The notes under the pieces: generated by a model
What the model was told of the DNA's origin: nothing
Seen by the model: the letters and a program-made list of their open reading frames with translations, nothing else
The model's database searches: none
IMG/VR virus record: IMGVR_UViG_3300046724_000053
Location: 1 to 48,979 of that record
Reading direction: 5' to 3' (one strand)
From: a virus
DNA length: 48,979 nucleotides
Part shown: in pieces, positions 24,701 through 31,494 of the stretch
Position numbering within the stretch: position 1 is the stretch's first letter
Layout: each line of letters starts with the position of its first letter
Program-made: the position numbers and the translations under genes

Positions 24701-25027
24701 ATGAAATGTCAATACCCCAACTGCCACCATCTAGCATTCCGAGTACCTGTTATCTGTCTCCCGACTGTGCATCAAAGAGCAGATGGAACTTGGATAGACA
24801 CTGACAAACCAACTATGATGATAGGAGAGAATGCTCTTTGTGAGGGTCACATTAAGACTTACAACCTCTCTGACTGGATGGGTAAAGGTGATTGGGAAGC
24901 CATGCAGGATGCAGCTAGAGAGAGAGGATATAAGCTAGCAGATAGAGGGGCTATCACTGTTCAATTTCAGCCTATAGGTTGGAAGCCGGGCAATAAGTTC
25001 TTAGAGATTGAGAGGAATAATGGCTAA
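24701..25027 (+). CDS. Hypothetical protein with Cys/His ligands (108 aa)
   Basis: Starts MKCQYPNCHH and has NALCEGHIKTY at about residues 45-55, a C-x4-C-H ... C-x2-H arrangement that could hold zinc. Small gene with a GTGAGGT ribosome site, nine bases after its neighbour. One of the genes that separate exonuclease and polymerase. Function unknown. Confidence 0.6.
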   Translation: MKCQYPNCHHLAFRVPVICLPTVHQRADGTWIDTDKPTMMIGENALCEGHIKTYNLSDWMGKGDWEAMQDAARERGYKLADRGAITVQFQPIGWKPGNKFLEIERNNG

Positions 25028-25235
25028 AGATGCAGCAACTCTATCTTACACAATTGAACTGGATCAGGAACTTATCGCGGAGTATCAACAGATTTTGGAG
25101 GAGTTCCATGAGAAGAATAAGAGATTTAAGATAGAGGACTTAGAAATCGTATTCAAGAACTGGATTGAACAGGCAATGAAAACCCATCTGCTCAATTACC
25201 ATATTATAAAAGCCCAAGAAAAGTATGGTGTATAA
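25020..25235 (+). CDS. Small helical protein (71 aa)
   Basis: ATG at 25020 follows GAGAGGAATA; an upstream TTG (25008) is less likely. Predicted helices (DQELIAEYQQILEEFHEKNKRFKIEDLEIVFKNWIEQAM) suggest a dimeric helical protein of ribbon-helix-helix-like size. Overlaps the upstream gene by eight bases. Its stop TAA is inside the palindrome at 25228-25242. No family recognised. Confidence 0.55.
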   Translation: MAKDAATLSYTIELDQELIAEYQQILEEFHEKNKRFKIEDLEIVFKNWIEQAMKTHLLNYHIIKAQEKYGV

Positions 25236-25242
25236 TATACAC
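25228..25242 (+). repeat. Dispersed palindrome copy 18 (exact)
   Basis: GTGTATAATATACAC; gives the TAA stop (25233-25235) and a TATAAT (25231-25236) with the polymerase ATG eight bases on at 25245 and no ribosome site, so possibly a leaderless start. Confidence 0.9.
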
Positions 25243-25244
25243 TA

Positions 25245-26717
25245 ATGGCTACTCAAATTCTCTACAATGGGGTGAAACTTACCGATAACCCTACAGGCCC
25301 AGATATAGAAAATGTAGAACGAATAGATTTAGGCGCGCTCCCAATGATATCAATGATGATGGAGATTGGTCTACCTGTGAACCCTGACCATTTCCGCAGA
25401 ATGGGTGTAGGACTCGATTGGGACATGGAACGGATTACAGAGAAGGTCCATAGCCTTACTGGATACCACATCAATCTAAACTCCCCAGATCAAGTATCGG
25501 ACCTTCTATTTAAAAAGCTTGGGCTAAAGCAAATCCGGCCCAAATTTACAAAAGGTGGAGAGAAGAAAGAAGCAAGAGAATCTGTAGAAGATGAAGTTCT
25601 AGCAGCTATCCAACACACTCATGAAGTAGTTCCGCTCATTCAAGAATTCAAGCACTTCAGTAAATTAAAAGGCACCTATGTTGAACCCATACTCAAACTC
25701 GCAAAGCCAAGGCCAACTATTCCTACCATTTATCCTAATCTTGGGACTACTACTGTACCTAGTGGAAGACTTAATTCTTGGGAACCTAATCTACTTGCTA
25801 TGCCTAATCGCACAGCTAGGGGTAGAGAACTTTGTGAAGGCTTTATTGCACCCCCGGGATATGTATATGTTTCAGTGGATGAAAGCCAGATCGAACCTCG
25901 GCTTGCGGCCCACTTGTCCCTTGATGAAAACCTAATCCGGATATACGAAAATGAAGAAGATATCTATTCCGATTTTGCTACTAAAGCATTCGGCTTGCCA
26001 GATGAGCGATGGGAATGTATTGGCTTCTCTAATACAACGAAACTCGGAAAGGTCTGTGACAATAAGGAGCACATTAGTCATGGCTGGCACTATCCCACCG
26101 TACACAAAAAGGATCATAGATTCCCAGCTAAGACATGCACTCTGGCATCAATCTATGACGTATCACCAAAAGGACTCCTAGAACAGATGCCTATAGTCTG
26201 TGCTACGTGTGGCAAAGAGGCCACAAAGCATGATTGTAATAACTTTGTTTCATTATGGGATGAGGCCAAATGTCAGAAACTTATCACGGCTTTCTATACA
26301 CGATACCCCGGGGTGATGGTGGATCGGAAGAAGAACCATGCTATAGCTATGAAATATGGGTATGTATGGGACATGTGGGGAAGAATACTCCACGTACAGG
26401 CTGTCCGATGTTGGTTGAGTTGGATAGTATCAGCTGCACTCAGGGAAGTAGGCAACTTTCCATATCAGGCGGGAGCACAAGGTACTATCAAATTAGTAAT
26501 GGCTATTGTCCATGATGAGTTTGTTCGGGATCACATTTATGAAATATGCAAGCCCGTGTTGCAGATCCATGATGAGTTACTGTTTCTGGTAAAGAGAGAA
26601 TTTGCACAGGAGATTGGCGAACTGGTTGCATATAGATTTGAGAATGTTTGCCGATTAAATGTGCCGATTAAGGCTGGAGTTGCAATTGCTGATACGTGGG
26701 GGAAGCTGGCAAAGTAA
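25245..26717 (+). CDS. Family A DNA polymerase, polymerase domain only (490 aa)
   Basis: Thumb starts at about residue 25 (HINLNSPDQVSDLLFKKLGL). Motif A VDESQIEPR (211-219), motif B R292, K296, L300, Y304 and motif C HDE (442-444) are present. L300 corresponds to E. coli F762. Between motifs A and B and just after B are extra cysteines (C258, C271, C319-x2-C322, C331, C343) that could form a zinc site in the fingers. No 5'-3' or 3'-5' exonuclease domain; proofreading would come from the UDG-exo protein. It copies the phage genome. Confidence 0.9.
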   Translation: MATQILYNGVKLTDNPTGPDIENVERIDLGALPMISMMMEIGLPVNPDHFRRMGVGLDWDMERITEKVHSLTGYHINLNSPDQVSDLLFKKLGLKQIRPKFTKGGEKKEARESVEDEVLAAIQHTHEVVPLIQEFKHFSKLKGTYVEPILKLAKPRPTIPTIYPNLGTTTVPSGRLNSWEPNLLAMPNRTARGRELCEGFIAPPGYVYVSVDESQIEPRLAAHLSLDENLIRIYENEEDIYSDFATKAFGLPDERWECIGFSNTTKLGKVCDNKEHISHGWHYPTVHKKDHRFPAKTCTLASIYDVSPKGLLEQMPIVCATCGKEATKHDCNNFVSLWDEAKCQKLITAFYTRYPGVMVDRKKNHAIAMKYGYVWDMWGRILHVQAVRCWLSWIVSAALREVGNFPYQAGAQGTIKLVMAIVHDEFVRDHIYEICKPVLQIHDELLFLVKREFAQEIGELVAYRFENVCRLNVPIKAGVAIADTWGKLAK

Positions 26718-26732
26718 ATGTATAATATACAC
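26718..26732 (+). repeat. Dispersed palindrome copy 19 (first base A)
   Basis: ATGTATAATATACAC starting at the base after the polymerase stop. Confidence 0.9.
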
Positions 26733-26757
26733 TTCCTATAAGAATCAACGTGATAAC

Positions 26758-26777
26758 CCGTTGTCTTTGGGCAACGG
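26758..26777 (+). terminator. Hairpin after polymerase, also second-class operator copy 3
   Basis: CCGTTGTC-TTTG-GGCAACGG, an 8-bp stem (one G-T pair), then ATTTTTG. It can act as an intrinsic terminator. It also matches the palindromes at 15677, 16141 and 39144 and ends seven bases before the -35 at 26785. Confidence 0.65.
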
Positions 26778-26784
26778 ATTTTTG

Positions 26785-26813
26785 TTGACAGTGGATTTTA
26801 GGTGTGAGACAAT
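26785..26813 (+). promoter_or_regulatory. Promoter of the second early operon (leaderless)
   Basis: TTGACA (26785-26790), 17-bp spacer, GACAAT (26808-26813). The ATG at 26820 is seven bases after the -10, that is at the predicted start site, with no ribosome site. Confidence 0.55.
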
Positions 26814-26819
26814 AGTTAT

Positions 26820-27050
26820 ATGATTAACTTCCAAGGTGGAGAGCAGCTTACAGTCTTTTCTCAGGAGCAACTGTACACTGAAACCAGAAAGCAGTTGTTA
26901 GAGGAACATAAAGAAGCCTACATCCAACTGGAGAAATACAGAAGAAAGGTTGGCAGTTTGAGAATGGCAATCCGAGGGTTGAGTGACCATCTAGGCTTAC
27001 CTATCCCTACAGAAATTGAACAGTCTCTTGCCCCCAAATACAAATCATGA
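26820..27050 (+). CDS. Small coiled-coil protein (76 aa)
   Basis: Residues 15-60 are strongly helical (TETRKQLLEEHKEAYIQLEKYRRKVGSLRMAIRGL), likely a coiled coil. First gene after a terminator/operator and promoter, with the ATG at the predicted transcript start. ATGA-type overlap with the next gene. Function unknown; first-gene position in an early operon hints at a regulatory or accessory replication role. Confidence 0.6.
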   Translation: MINFQGGEQLTVFSQEQLYTETRKQLLEEHKEAYIQLEKYRRKVGSLRMAIRGLSDHLGLPIPTEIEQSLAPKYKS

Positions 27051-27508
27051 AACGCAAAACAGTCCGTCAGAAATCCTACATCAAGGCAGCAACCAAACCT
27101 AAAAGTGTCTTCACTGTCAACATCAGTATCCGGGTATTGTGTGAAGATGCAATAGGGATTCAAGCCCAGCACTATGCTTCCCGAGTAGCCTCTACCATTC
27201 TGGAGATGGGGCCTAGTAGCCTACTGGAAGCATGGTTGCAGTATCACGTTATAAGAGGAAATGCCAAATTCAATTCCAAAAAGGGCCGCTTCGAACCAGC
27301 TGAACCACAGGATTTACCCCACATACTGATAGTAGGACAGCCCCCTTCTGACTACAATATTGAGCAGGTAATCACCTACAACGACAAGAGTGGAAAGATT
27401 ACAGGTTCATTTGACCATTTGGAAATGGGCAAAGCTTGGGAAACACAGGTTGAAGGTTACACAGGTAAAAGCCCAAGAGGAAAAAGAAAGGTAGTCAATG
27501 AGCTTTAA
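27047..27508 (+). CDS. Hypothetical protein (153 aa)
   Basis: Basic N terminus (MKRKTVRQKSYIKAATKPK) followed by a mixed domain (FTVNISIRVLCEDAIGIQAQHYASRVASTILEMGPSSLLEAWLQYHVI) and PHILIVGQPP. Basic C terminus. No family recognised. Coupled by overlaps at both ends, so part of one early transcription unit. Confidence 0.6.
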   Translation: MKRKTVRQKSYIKAATKPKSVFTVNISIRVLCEDAIGIQAQHYASRVASTILEMGPSSLLEAWLQYHVIRGNAKFNSKKGRFEPAEPQDLPHILIVGQPPSDYNIEQVITYNDKSGKITGSFDHLEMGKAWETQVEGYTGKSPRGKRKVVNEL

Positions 27509-27977
27509 GCAACAGCTGAAAGACAAACGGGCAGCACAAGCCTCAGCCCCAAAACCACCCCGCAGGACTAAATCAGGCCGGGAGATTCCAGAGCCTAAAG
27601 TCCCAGCTATACCATTAGACACTATCAAGATGGCATCCAAGCACAAGCTTGAATTCATGGACTTGGTAGATGAACACTACAATATCACCCAGCAGATGTC
27701 AGTACTCAATAAGAACAAGGCCCGATTAACCAAGGCCCTGAAAGACTTGTGTATATTATACAAGTTGGAGGCAGTAGAAGTTGGGGGACTCCAAGCCAAC
27801 TACTACAGAATTACAAAAGCAATCATACGTAAGGATTGGTTACTGGCTAATGGAGTTAGTCTGAAGCAGATATTGAAATCAACTGAGGTGAAAGACGAAA
27901 GTTATGGTCTTAGAATCTCAGAAGTTACGGATCAGAATCAAGAACAGTTGGATGATGACGATGAGTTTGCAGTCTAA
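27498..27977 (+). CDS. Hypothetical protein (159 aa)
   Basis: N-terminal 40 residues are basic and Pro-rich; residues 45-100 form a helical segment (FMDLVDEHYNITQQMSVLNKNKARLTKALKDL), then a small domain that includes NYYRITKAIIRKDWLLANGVSLKQILKSTEV, with possible winged-helix character, and an acidic tail (EQLDDDDEFAV) like that of ssDNA-binding partners. A palindrome (27749) encodes CILY. Function not assigned. Confidence 0.55.
   Translation: MSFKQQLKDKRAAQASAPKPPRRTKSGREIPEPKVPAIPLDTIKMASKHKLEFMDLVDEHYNITQQMSVLNKNKARLTKALKDLCILYKLEAVEVGGLQANYYRITKAIIRKDWLLANGVSLKQILKSTEVKDESYGLRISEVTDQNQEQLDDDDEFAV
27749..27763 (-). repeat. Dispersed palindrome copy 20 (last base A)
   Basis: GTGTATATTATACAA inside a coding region. 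Confidence 0.8.
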
Positions 27978-27998
27978 ATTTAGAGAGGAGACAGAACA

Positions 27999-28322
27999 AT
28001 GGGTAAAATGAAAACAGCACAAATTCAGCAGGATCGGGAGAAGCCAGAGACTCAGGTAGCCCCAGCTAAATCTAAATGGGACCACTATGACGTGGTGGAC
28101 TCCCAGACAGTCAGAGAGGCTGACTACAATGAAGAGAAACGAGTTATGGAGATATCCTTCAAGTCTAGCCGGTATCGGTATGAGAGCATTCCGCCAGCAT
28201 TCTGGGAGGACTTCAAAACATGCCCAAGCAAGGGCAGCTTTGTTCAGGCTCGGATTGTTGGACCAGACAGAAAGAACAACTTGATTAAGGGTACATTGGT
28301 GTCTGAGGTCCGGGGGGAGTAG
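27999..28322 (+). CDS. KTSC-domain protein (107 aa)
   Basis: Residues about 33-95 match the KTSC domain: DSQTVREADYNEEKRVMEISFKSSRYRYESIPPAFWEDFKTCPSKGSFVQARI, where the FKSS...YRYESIP and F..A.SKGSF pattern is typical. KTSC domains occur in many phages and bacteria with unknown function. Ribosome site AGAGAGGAGAC. Its TAG overlaps the GTG of the next gene. Confidence 0.85.
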   Translation: MGKMKTAQIQQDREKPETQVAPAKSKWDHYDVVDSQTVREADYNEEKRVMEISFKSSRYRYESIPPAFWEDFKTCPSKGSFVQARIVGPDRKNNLIKGTLVSEVRGE

Positions 28323-28702
28323 TGGTAATAAAGTTGAGACTTACCCCTACCTGCTACACCTCAAAGCTGTACAGGAAGAACATCCTCATCGACAATGTTA
28401 ATTCTTCCGGTGTGATACTCTATGCCGACCGGAGGATTATAATTGAACCCGGGTGCAGTGCAGCTATTCCACATGGGATTGAGATAACCAATAATCCCGG
28501 CAGGTTGTGGATCATGCCAACCAGAGACACCTTGCTCAATACAGGATTCTTGATTGAGAATCATCCTGCTAGAGTAGGAGTACCATTATTCACCACAGTA
28601 TTCAACATGACTCCAGAGGTAAAGAGAGTCTTACAGGATGAGTGCATCAGTCAACTTTGCTGTTTTTCGACTGAAAAAATCAAATGGGAATTGGAGAAGT
28701 AA
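28322..28702 (+). CDS. dUTPase-like protein (126 aa)
   Basis: GTG start overlapping the upstream TAG, with GGGGGAG just before. The order ILYADRRIIIEPGCSAAIPHGIEITNNPGRLWIMPTRDTLLNTGFLIEN and a C-terminal VLQDECISQLCCF follow the strand pattern of trimeric dUTPases (P-G, G-I/E, R-S-G-like and I-A-Q-L motifs), but the R-S-G motif is changed to R-D-T. It could be a dUTPase or a catalytically changed relative. A partner for UDG activity makes sense: both limit uracil in DNA. Confidence 0.5.
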   Translation: MVIKLRLTPTCYTSKLYRKNILIDNVNSSGVILYADRRIIIEPGCSAAIPHGIEITNNPGRLWIMPTRDTLLNTGFLIENHPARVGVPLFTTVFNMTPEVKRVLQDECISQLCCFSTEKIKWELEK

Positions 28703-29055
28703 TGACAACGAAAGTAAAAAGAAGAGTGCATAATATACACCCCACAACTGGCAAGCCCCTGACCAACAAACAGAAGTTAAGGAAGTTCCTCCGAGGCTAC
28801 AAGTTTCTTAGAGGTCAGGCTTCAAGCAGGTGCCTTCATTCTGTAGAGGCACGCCGACAAACCCTATTCTTCAAGATGGCAACCAAAGCCAGAAGGCAGA
28901 GAGCACAGGCTGAGATGGAGAGAAAGGCCAATGAGAAACTGAATAAAGGATTGGGGATTGAGAGAAGAGATCAGGAAGCAGTGATGAATAAGAAGCAGTC
29001 CTTTATGGACAGGCTGAAGTTCAAAGCCCGGAAAATCATCAGCAAAATATGGTAG
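28702..29055 (+). CDS. Basic hypothetical protein (117 aa)
   Basis: ATG at 28702 in a one-base overlap with the upstream stop, with GGAG five bases before; the longer frame from 28684 is less likely. Very basic (many Lys and Arg), helical, Gln/Arg-rich core (KMATKARRQRAQAEMERKANEKL). Probably nucleic-acid associated. A palindrome variant (28726) encodes VHNIH. Confidence 0.6.
   Translation: MTTKVKRRVHNIHPTTGKPLTNKQKLRKFLRGYKFLRGQASSRCLHSVEARRQTLFFKMATKARRQRAQAEMERKANEKLNKGLGIERRDQEAVMNKKQSFMDRLKFKARKIISKIW
28726..28740 (+). repeat. Dispersed palindrome copy 21 (T to C at position 4)
   Basis: GTGCATAATATACAC near the start of the basic gene, encoding VHNIH. Confidence 0.8.
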
Positions 29056-29063
29056 GAGGTAAG

Positions 29064-29843
29064 ATGACAGTCAAGAATAGCCCTACAGTTGAGTCAGTAG
29101 CCCCAACCACAGTAGATATGATAGACAAGGTGGCCCTGACCAAAGCCAAGATTGAGGCCCAAGCTGAACTGAAGAAGCTTACTCCAGTCATCCAGAAATT
29201 GAAGATCACATCTGAGGCTGAGTTTCAGATCGTTGATGAGAAACGGGCATTCATCAAGGTTCGGATTAGCTACTGGACAGGCAAATTCAAGCCAGCCAAA
29301 CAGGCTATCAACCTACTCAAGTCCTTCATCACGGGGACAGAGACAGAGATCCTACAGGGATACAATCAGGATCTTGGTATCTGTGATGACCTGATGAAGA
29401 ATTGGCAGCTGGAGAAGCTGAGGAAACAGCGGCTAGTGGAGGCAAAAGCAGCAGAAGAACAAGCTAATCTACGGGCAGCTGCCGACGAAAAGGTACGGCT
29501 GTCTACTCTGGCTAAGACTCCACAGGTCAGATCAAGGCTGATTAGTCAGGCGGCAGAGATAGAGGTTAAGGCCCAAGAGGTAATCACATCATCAGGTGTA
29601 AATTATACATCCTCCTCTAACTCAGATGTTCGTAGCCGGGTGAAGTGGAAGAATACAGACATGCTAAAGTATGTCCGGTACGTGCTTCTACACCCTAACC
29701 TTATCTCTACCCTAATGATTGATAAGGGAGAGATGCAAGCCCTGTTCAAGTTGCAGGACAACCCTAAGATTGGAGAGTGGATGCCCGGGATAGAGATCTA
29801 CGATGACGTTGACATTGTGAGCAAGAGAGGAAGCCTAAAATGA
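29064..29843 (+). CDS. Coiled-coil hypothetical protein (259 aa)
   Basis: ATG at 29064 has GGAGG four bases upstream; the longer frame from 29049 does not. The first 170 residues are helical and charged, ending in a coiled coil (KNWQLEKLRKQRLVEAKAAEEQANLRAAADEKV). The C-terminal 80 residues form a separate domain (RVKWKNTDMLKYVRYVLLHPNLISTLMID). No family assigned with confidence; the layout resembles phage DUF1351-like replication accessory proteins. Confidence 0.55.
   Translation: MTVKNSPTVESVAPTTVDMIDKVALTKAKIEAQAELKKLTPVIQKLKITSEAEFQIVDEKRAFIKVRISYWTGKFKPAKQAINLLKSFITGTETEILQGYNQDLGICDDLMKNWQLEKLRKQRLVEAKAAEEQANLRAAADEKVRLSTLAKTPQVRSRLISQAAEIEVKAQEVITSSGVNYTSSSNSDVRSRVKWKNTDMLKYVRYVLLHPNLISTLMIDKGEMQALFKLQDNPKIGEWMPGIEIYDDVDIVSKRGSLK
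29596..29610. repeat. Dispersed palindrome, degenerate copy 22
   Basis: GTGTAAATTATACAT, the same variant as at 16451; encodes VNYT. Confidence 0.5.
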
Positions 29844-30013
29844 TTACAGTTATAAAGGTAATATGGAATCTCTGGCTACTGTTTACAATCTGGGTTCTTC
29901 TCACCAATGCCAACCGATTAAGGAAAAGGGTTGATAGCCTAGAAACTAAGGTAGACCCAAGCAAGAGATTTGAGAAATACATTAATGGCAAGTGGAGAGA
30001 GTACAATGATTGA
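29840..30013 (+). CDS. Small membrane protein (57 aa)
   Basis: ATGA overlap with the upstream gene. Translation begins MITVIKVIWNLWLLFTIWVLL, one transmembrane helix, followed by a basic charged tail (NANRLRKRVDSLETKV). Overlaps the macro-domain gene by eight bases. Function unknown. Confidence 0.6.
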   Translation: MITVIKVIWNLWLLFTIWVLLTNANRLRKRVDSLETKVDPSKRFEKYINGKWREYND

Positions 30014-30494
30014 ATTTCGCACAGGTTCAATCTTCGACAGTGGTGCTCAGGCCCTAGTAAATCCTGTCAACTGCCATGGAGTAATGGGCAAAGGTCTTGC
30101 TAAGGAATTTGACTCTAAATTCCCAGTAACTACATCAATATGCAAGAATATTGCATCCAGAGAATCATTACTGATGGGCAAGACCTACACAATATCTGCA
30201 AAGCCAGCAGATAGAGGCACAGCTGGTATAGCTGATAAGAAATTCCCACTGTATATTATACACTTTCCAACCAAAGCCCATTGGTCTAACAAGTCAGACA
30301 TCAATGATATTGTCCGAGGGCTAAGATGTTTAGCCCATGACCTTGTGGTGTGTAATGTCAAAACAGTTGCTATACCAGCTTTAGGCTGTGGGCTTGGGGG
30401 CTTAGATTGGAAGGATGTTAAACCCCTGATGGTGGAGTTTCATGATTATATTCAGATGTGGGAGGTAAATGTGTATGCCTATGAACCCCAATAA
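30006..30494 (+). CDS. Macro-domain protein (162 aa)
   Basis: Starts MIEFRTGSIFDSGAQALVNPVNCHGVMGKGLAKEF, the classical ADP-ribose binding loop (NPVNCxGVMGKGLA), then YIIHFPTKAHW and AIPALGCGLGGLDW. This matches macro domains of the Poa1p/DarG-like ADP-ribose hydrolase group, which remove ADP-ribose from proteins or DNA. ATG at 30006 has GGAGAG upstream. In a phage it may recycle ADP-ribose or reverse ADP-ribosylation by host defences (inference). A palindrome (30249) lies over YIIH. Confidence 0.9.
   Translation: MIEFRTGSIFDSGAQALVNPVNCHGVMGKGLAKEFDSKFPVTTSICKNIASRESLLMGKTYTISAKPADRGTAGIADKKFPLYIIHFPTKAHWSNKSDINDIVRGLRCLAHDLVVCNVKTVAIPALGCGLGGLDWKDVKPLMVEFHDYIQMWEVNVYAYEPQ
30249..30263 (-). 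repeat. Dispersed palindrome copy 23 (first base C)
   Basis: CTGTATATTATACAC inside the macro-domain gene; it encodes LYIIH, which is close to the family consensus, so this copy may be tolerated rather than selected. Confidence 0.7.
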
Positions 30495-31080
30495 GTCACA
30501 GATAGTTCCATGCCCCCATTGTGGTAGCAGTTCAAAGATCCATCCTGTAGACGCTATAGGATGTGCAGAAATGGCAAGGAGAACAGATATGAGCGAAGCC
30601 AAGAAGCGGGTGGGGGTGGAGGAGATTATGGGGCTGGTGCGCGATTGGGAATGGACAAAGTGGGATTCCACGCCAGCTAATGCCACATTGAAACTGTCTG
30701 CCCTCGAAGCCACAATCACGGCGATCTGTGAACAGAGGGATGAGGCGGTTGAGCATCTTCAAATTCAGAGAAATGAAATAGCGAAACTTGAAAACGAATT
30801 TGATTCACTTCGGGCATTCAATGACCAACTGGTTGGCGACCGCGCCGAATATCGAAGCAGCACGATCATGCTAGTCACAGAAAACTCCGACCTGAAAACC
30901 GACCGCGATGAGTGGAAGCGACGAGCGGAGGAGGCGGCTGAAAAGATTGAAGATTGGCGCTCTGATCTTCTTGGAATCAAAGATGAACCTATTAGCGGAG
31001 ATCCAATACGAACGGTTGGGCTTGTATTGGCGTCGATAGAACGACAACTCACCCGCCTGTCGGGCGAGGTCAAATCATGA
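30475..31080 (+). CDS. Zinc-ribbon plus coiled-coil protein (201 aa), possible chimera
   Basis: Start is uncertain among ATGs at 30469, 30475 and 30481 behind a GGAGG; 30475 has the best spacing. The first 38 residues carry VPCPHCGSSSKIHPVDAIGCAEMARR, a zinc-finger-like piece. From MSEAKKRVG (ATG at 30589, which has its own AAGGAG site) the protein is a long coiled coil (DEAVEHLQIQRNEIAKLENEF...). Base composition changes at about the same point: CpG becomes frequent. The downstream part may be an imported gene that is now in frame with a phage zinc-ribbon segment. Confidence 0.55.
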   Translation: MPMNPNKSQIVPCPHCGSSSKIHPVDAIGCAEMARRTDMSEAKKRVGVEEIMGLVRDWEWTKWDSTPANATLKLSALEATITAICEQRDEAVEHLQIQRNEIAKLENEFDSLRAFNDQLVGDRAEYRSSTIMLVTENSDLKTDRDEWKRRAEEAAEKIEDWRSDLLGIKDEPISGDPIRTVGLVLASIERQLTRLSGEVKS

Positions 31081-31175
31081 ATAGATGCGGAAAGTGCGGT
31101 CAATTGCTTCAGTTTTGTGAATGTCTAAAACGATGCTTCACCCTCACCCCGAAGCCAGCAAGGAAACGCAAATGA
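31077..31175 (+). CDS. Tiny zinc-ribbon protein (32 aa)
   Basis: ATGA overlap with the upstream stop. Translation MNRCGKCGQLLQFCECLKRC then a basic tail. C-x2-C and C-x-C-x3-C suggest zinc binding. Its TGA overlaps the next ATG. The tight coupling on both sides supports a real gene despite its size. Confidence 0.5.
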   Translation: MNRCGKCGQLLQFCECLKRCFTLTPKPARKRK

Positions 31176-31411
31176 TATATGATTTACACGTTGCACCGAA
31201 TCGAGATGACATCGACGCGAATAAGTCTAAAGAGCCTGAAGGTGAGCGCATTCGTGCCGAACTTGAAGATTTCATCACGCGGAACAAAATCGTAAGTATT
31301 CTTCTCGACACTGAAAAGAACCTTGTTGAGATAAATATTGCGAAGCTACCGCCGAGGATCAAGCATGTGCTGACAAAATGGGGATCGATTTTCGTCGTAG
31401 ATGAGGATTAA
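31172..31411 (+). CDS. Hypothetical protein in CpG-rich island (79 aa)
   Basis: ATG at 31172 is in a four-base overlap with the tiny gene and has AAGGAAA upstream; the longer frame from 31121 would run over that gene. Sequence MIYDLHVAPNRDDID then helix (GERIRAELEDFITRN) and beta strands (IVSILLDTEKNLVEINIA). No family recognised. Codon use is CpG-rich like its neighbours. Confidence 0.5.
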   Translation: MIYDLHVAPNRDDIDANKSKEPEGERIRAELEDFITRNKIVSILLDTEKNLVEINIAKLPPRIKHVLTKWGSIFVVDED

Positions 31412-31494
31412 ATGACCACCGACTTTCTATATCCGATAGCATATCCTACCTTAATCCACAAGCATTACTTACACCCACAGGTCGGACAGGCATA
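31411..31494 (+). pseudogene. Probable truncated gene at island edge (27 aa)
   Basis: TAATG overlap: ATG at 31411 begins MTTDFLYPIAYPTLIHK and stops at 31494 inside the 3' end of the converging minus-strand gene. The overlap with the previous stop looks like an operon junction, but the frame ends after 27 codons, as if the downstream part was lost when the island joined at about 31440. Confidence 0.35.

Noticed and set aside
25245-26717. Intein or intron in the polymerase because of the cysteine-rich insert
   Set aside because: No Cys/Ser...His-Asn splice motifs and no homing nuclease domain; the insert is short and the frame continuous.
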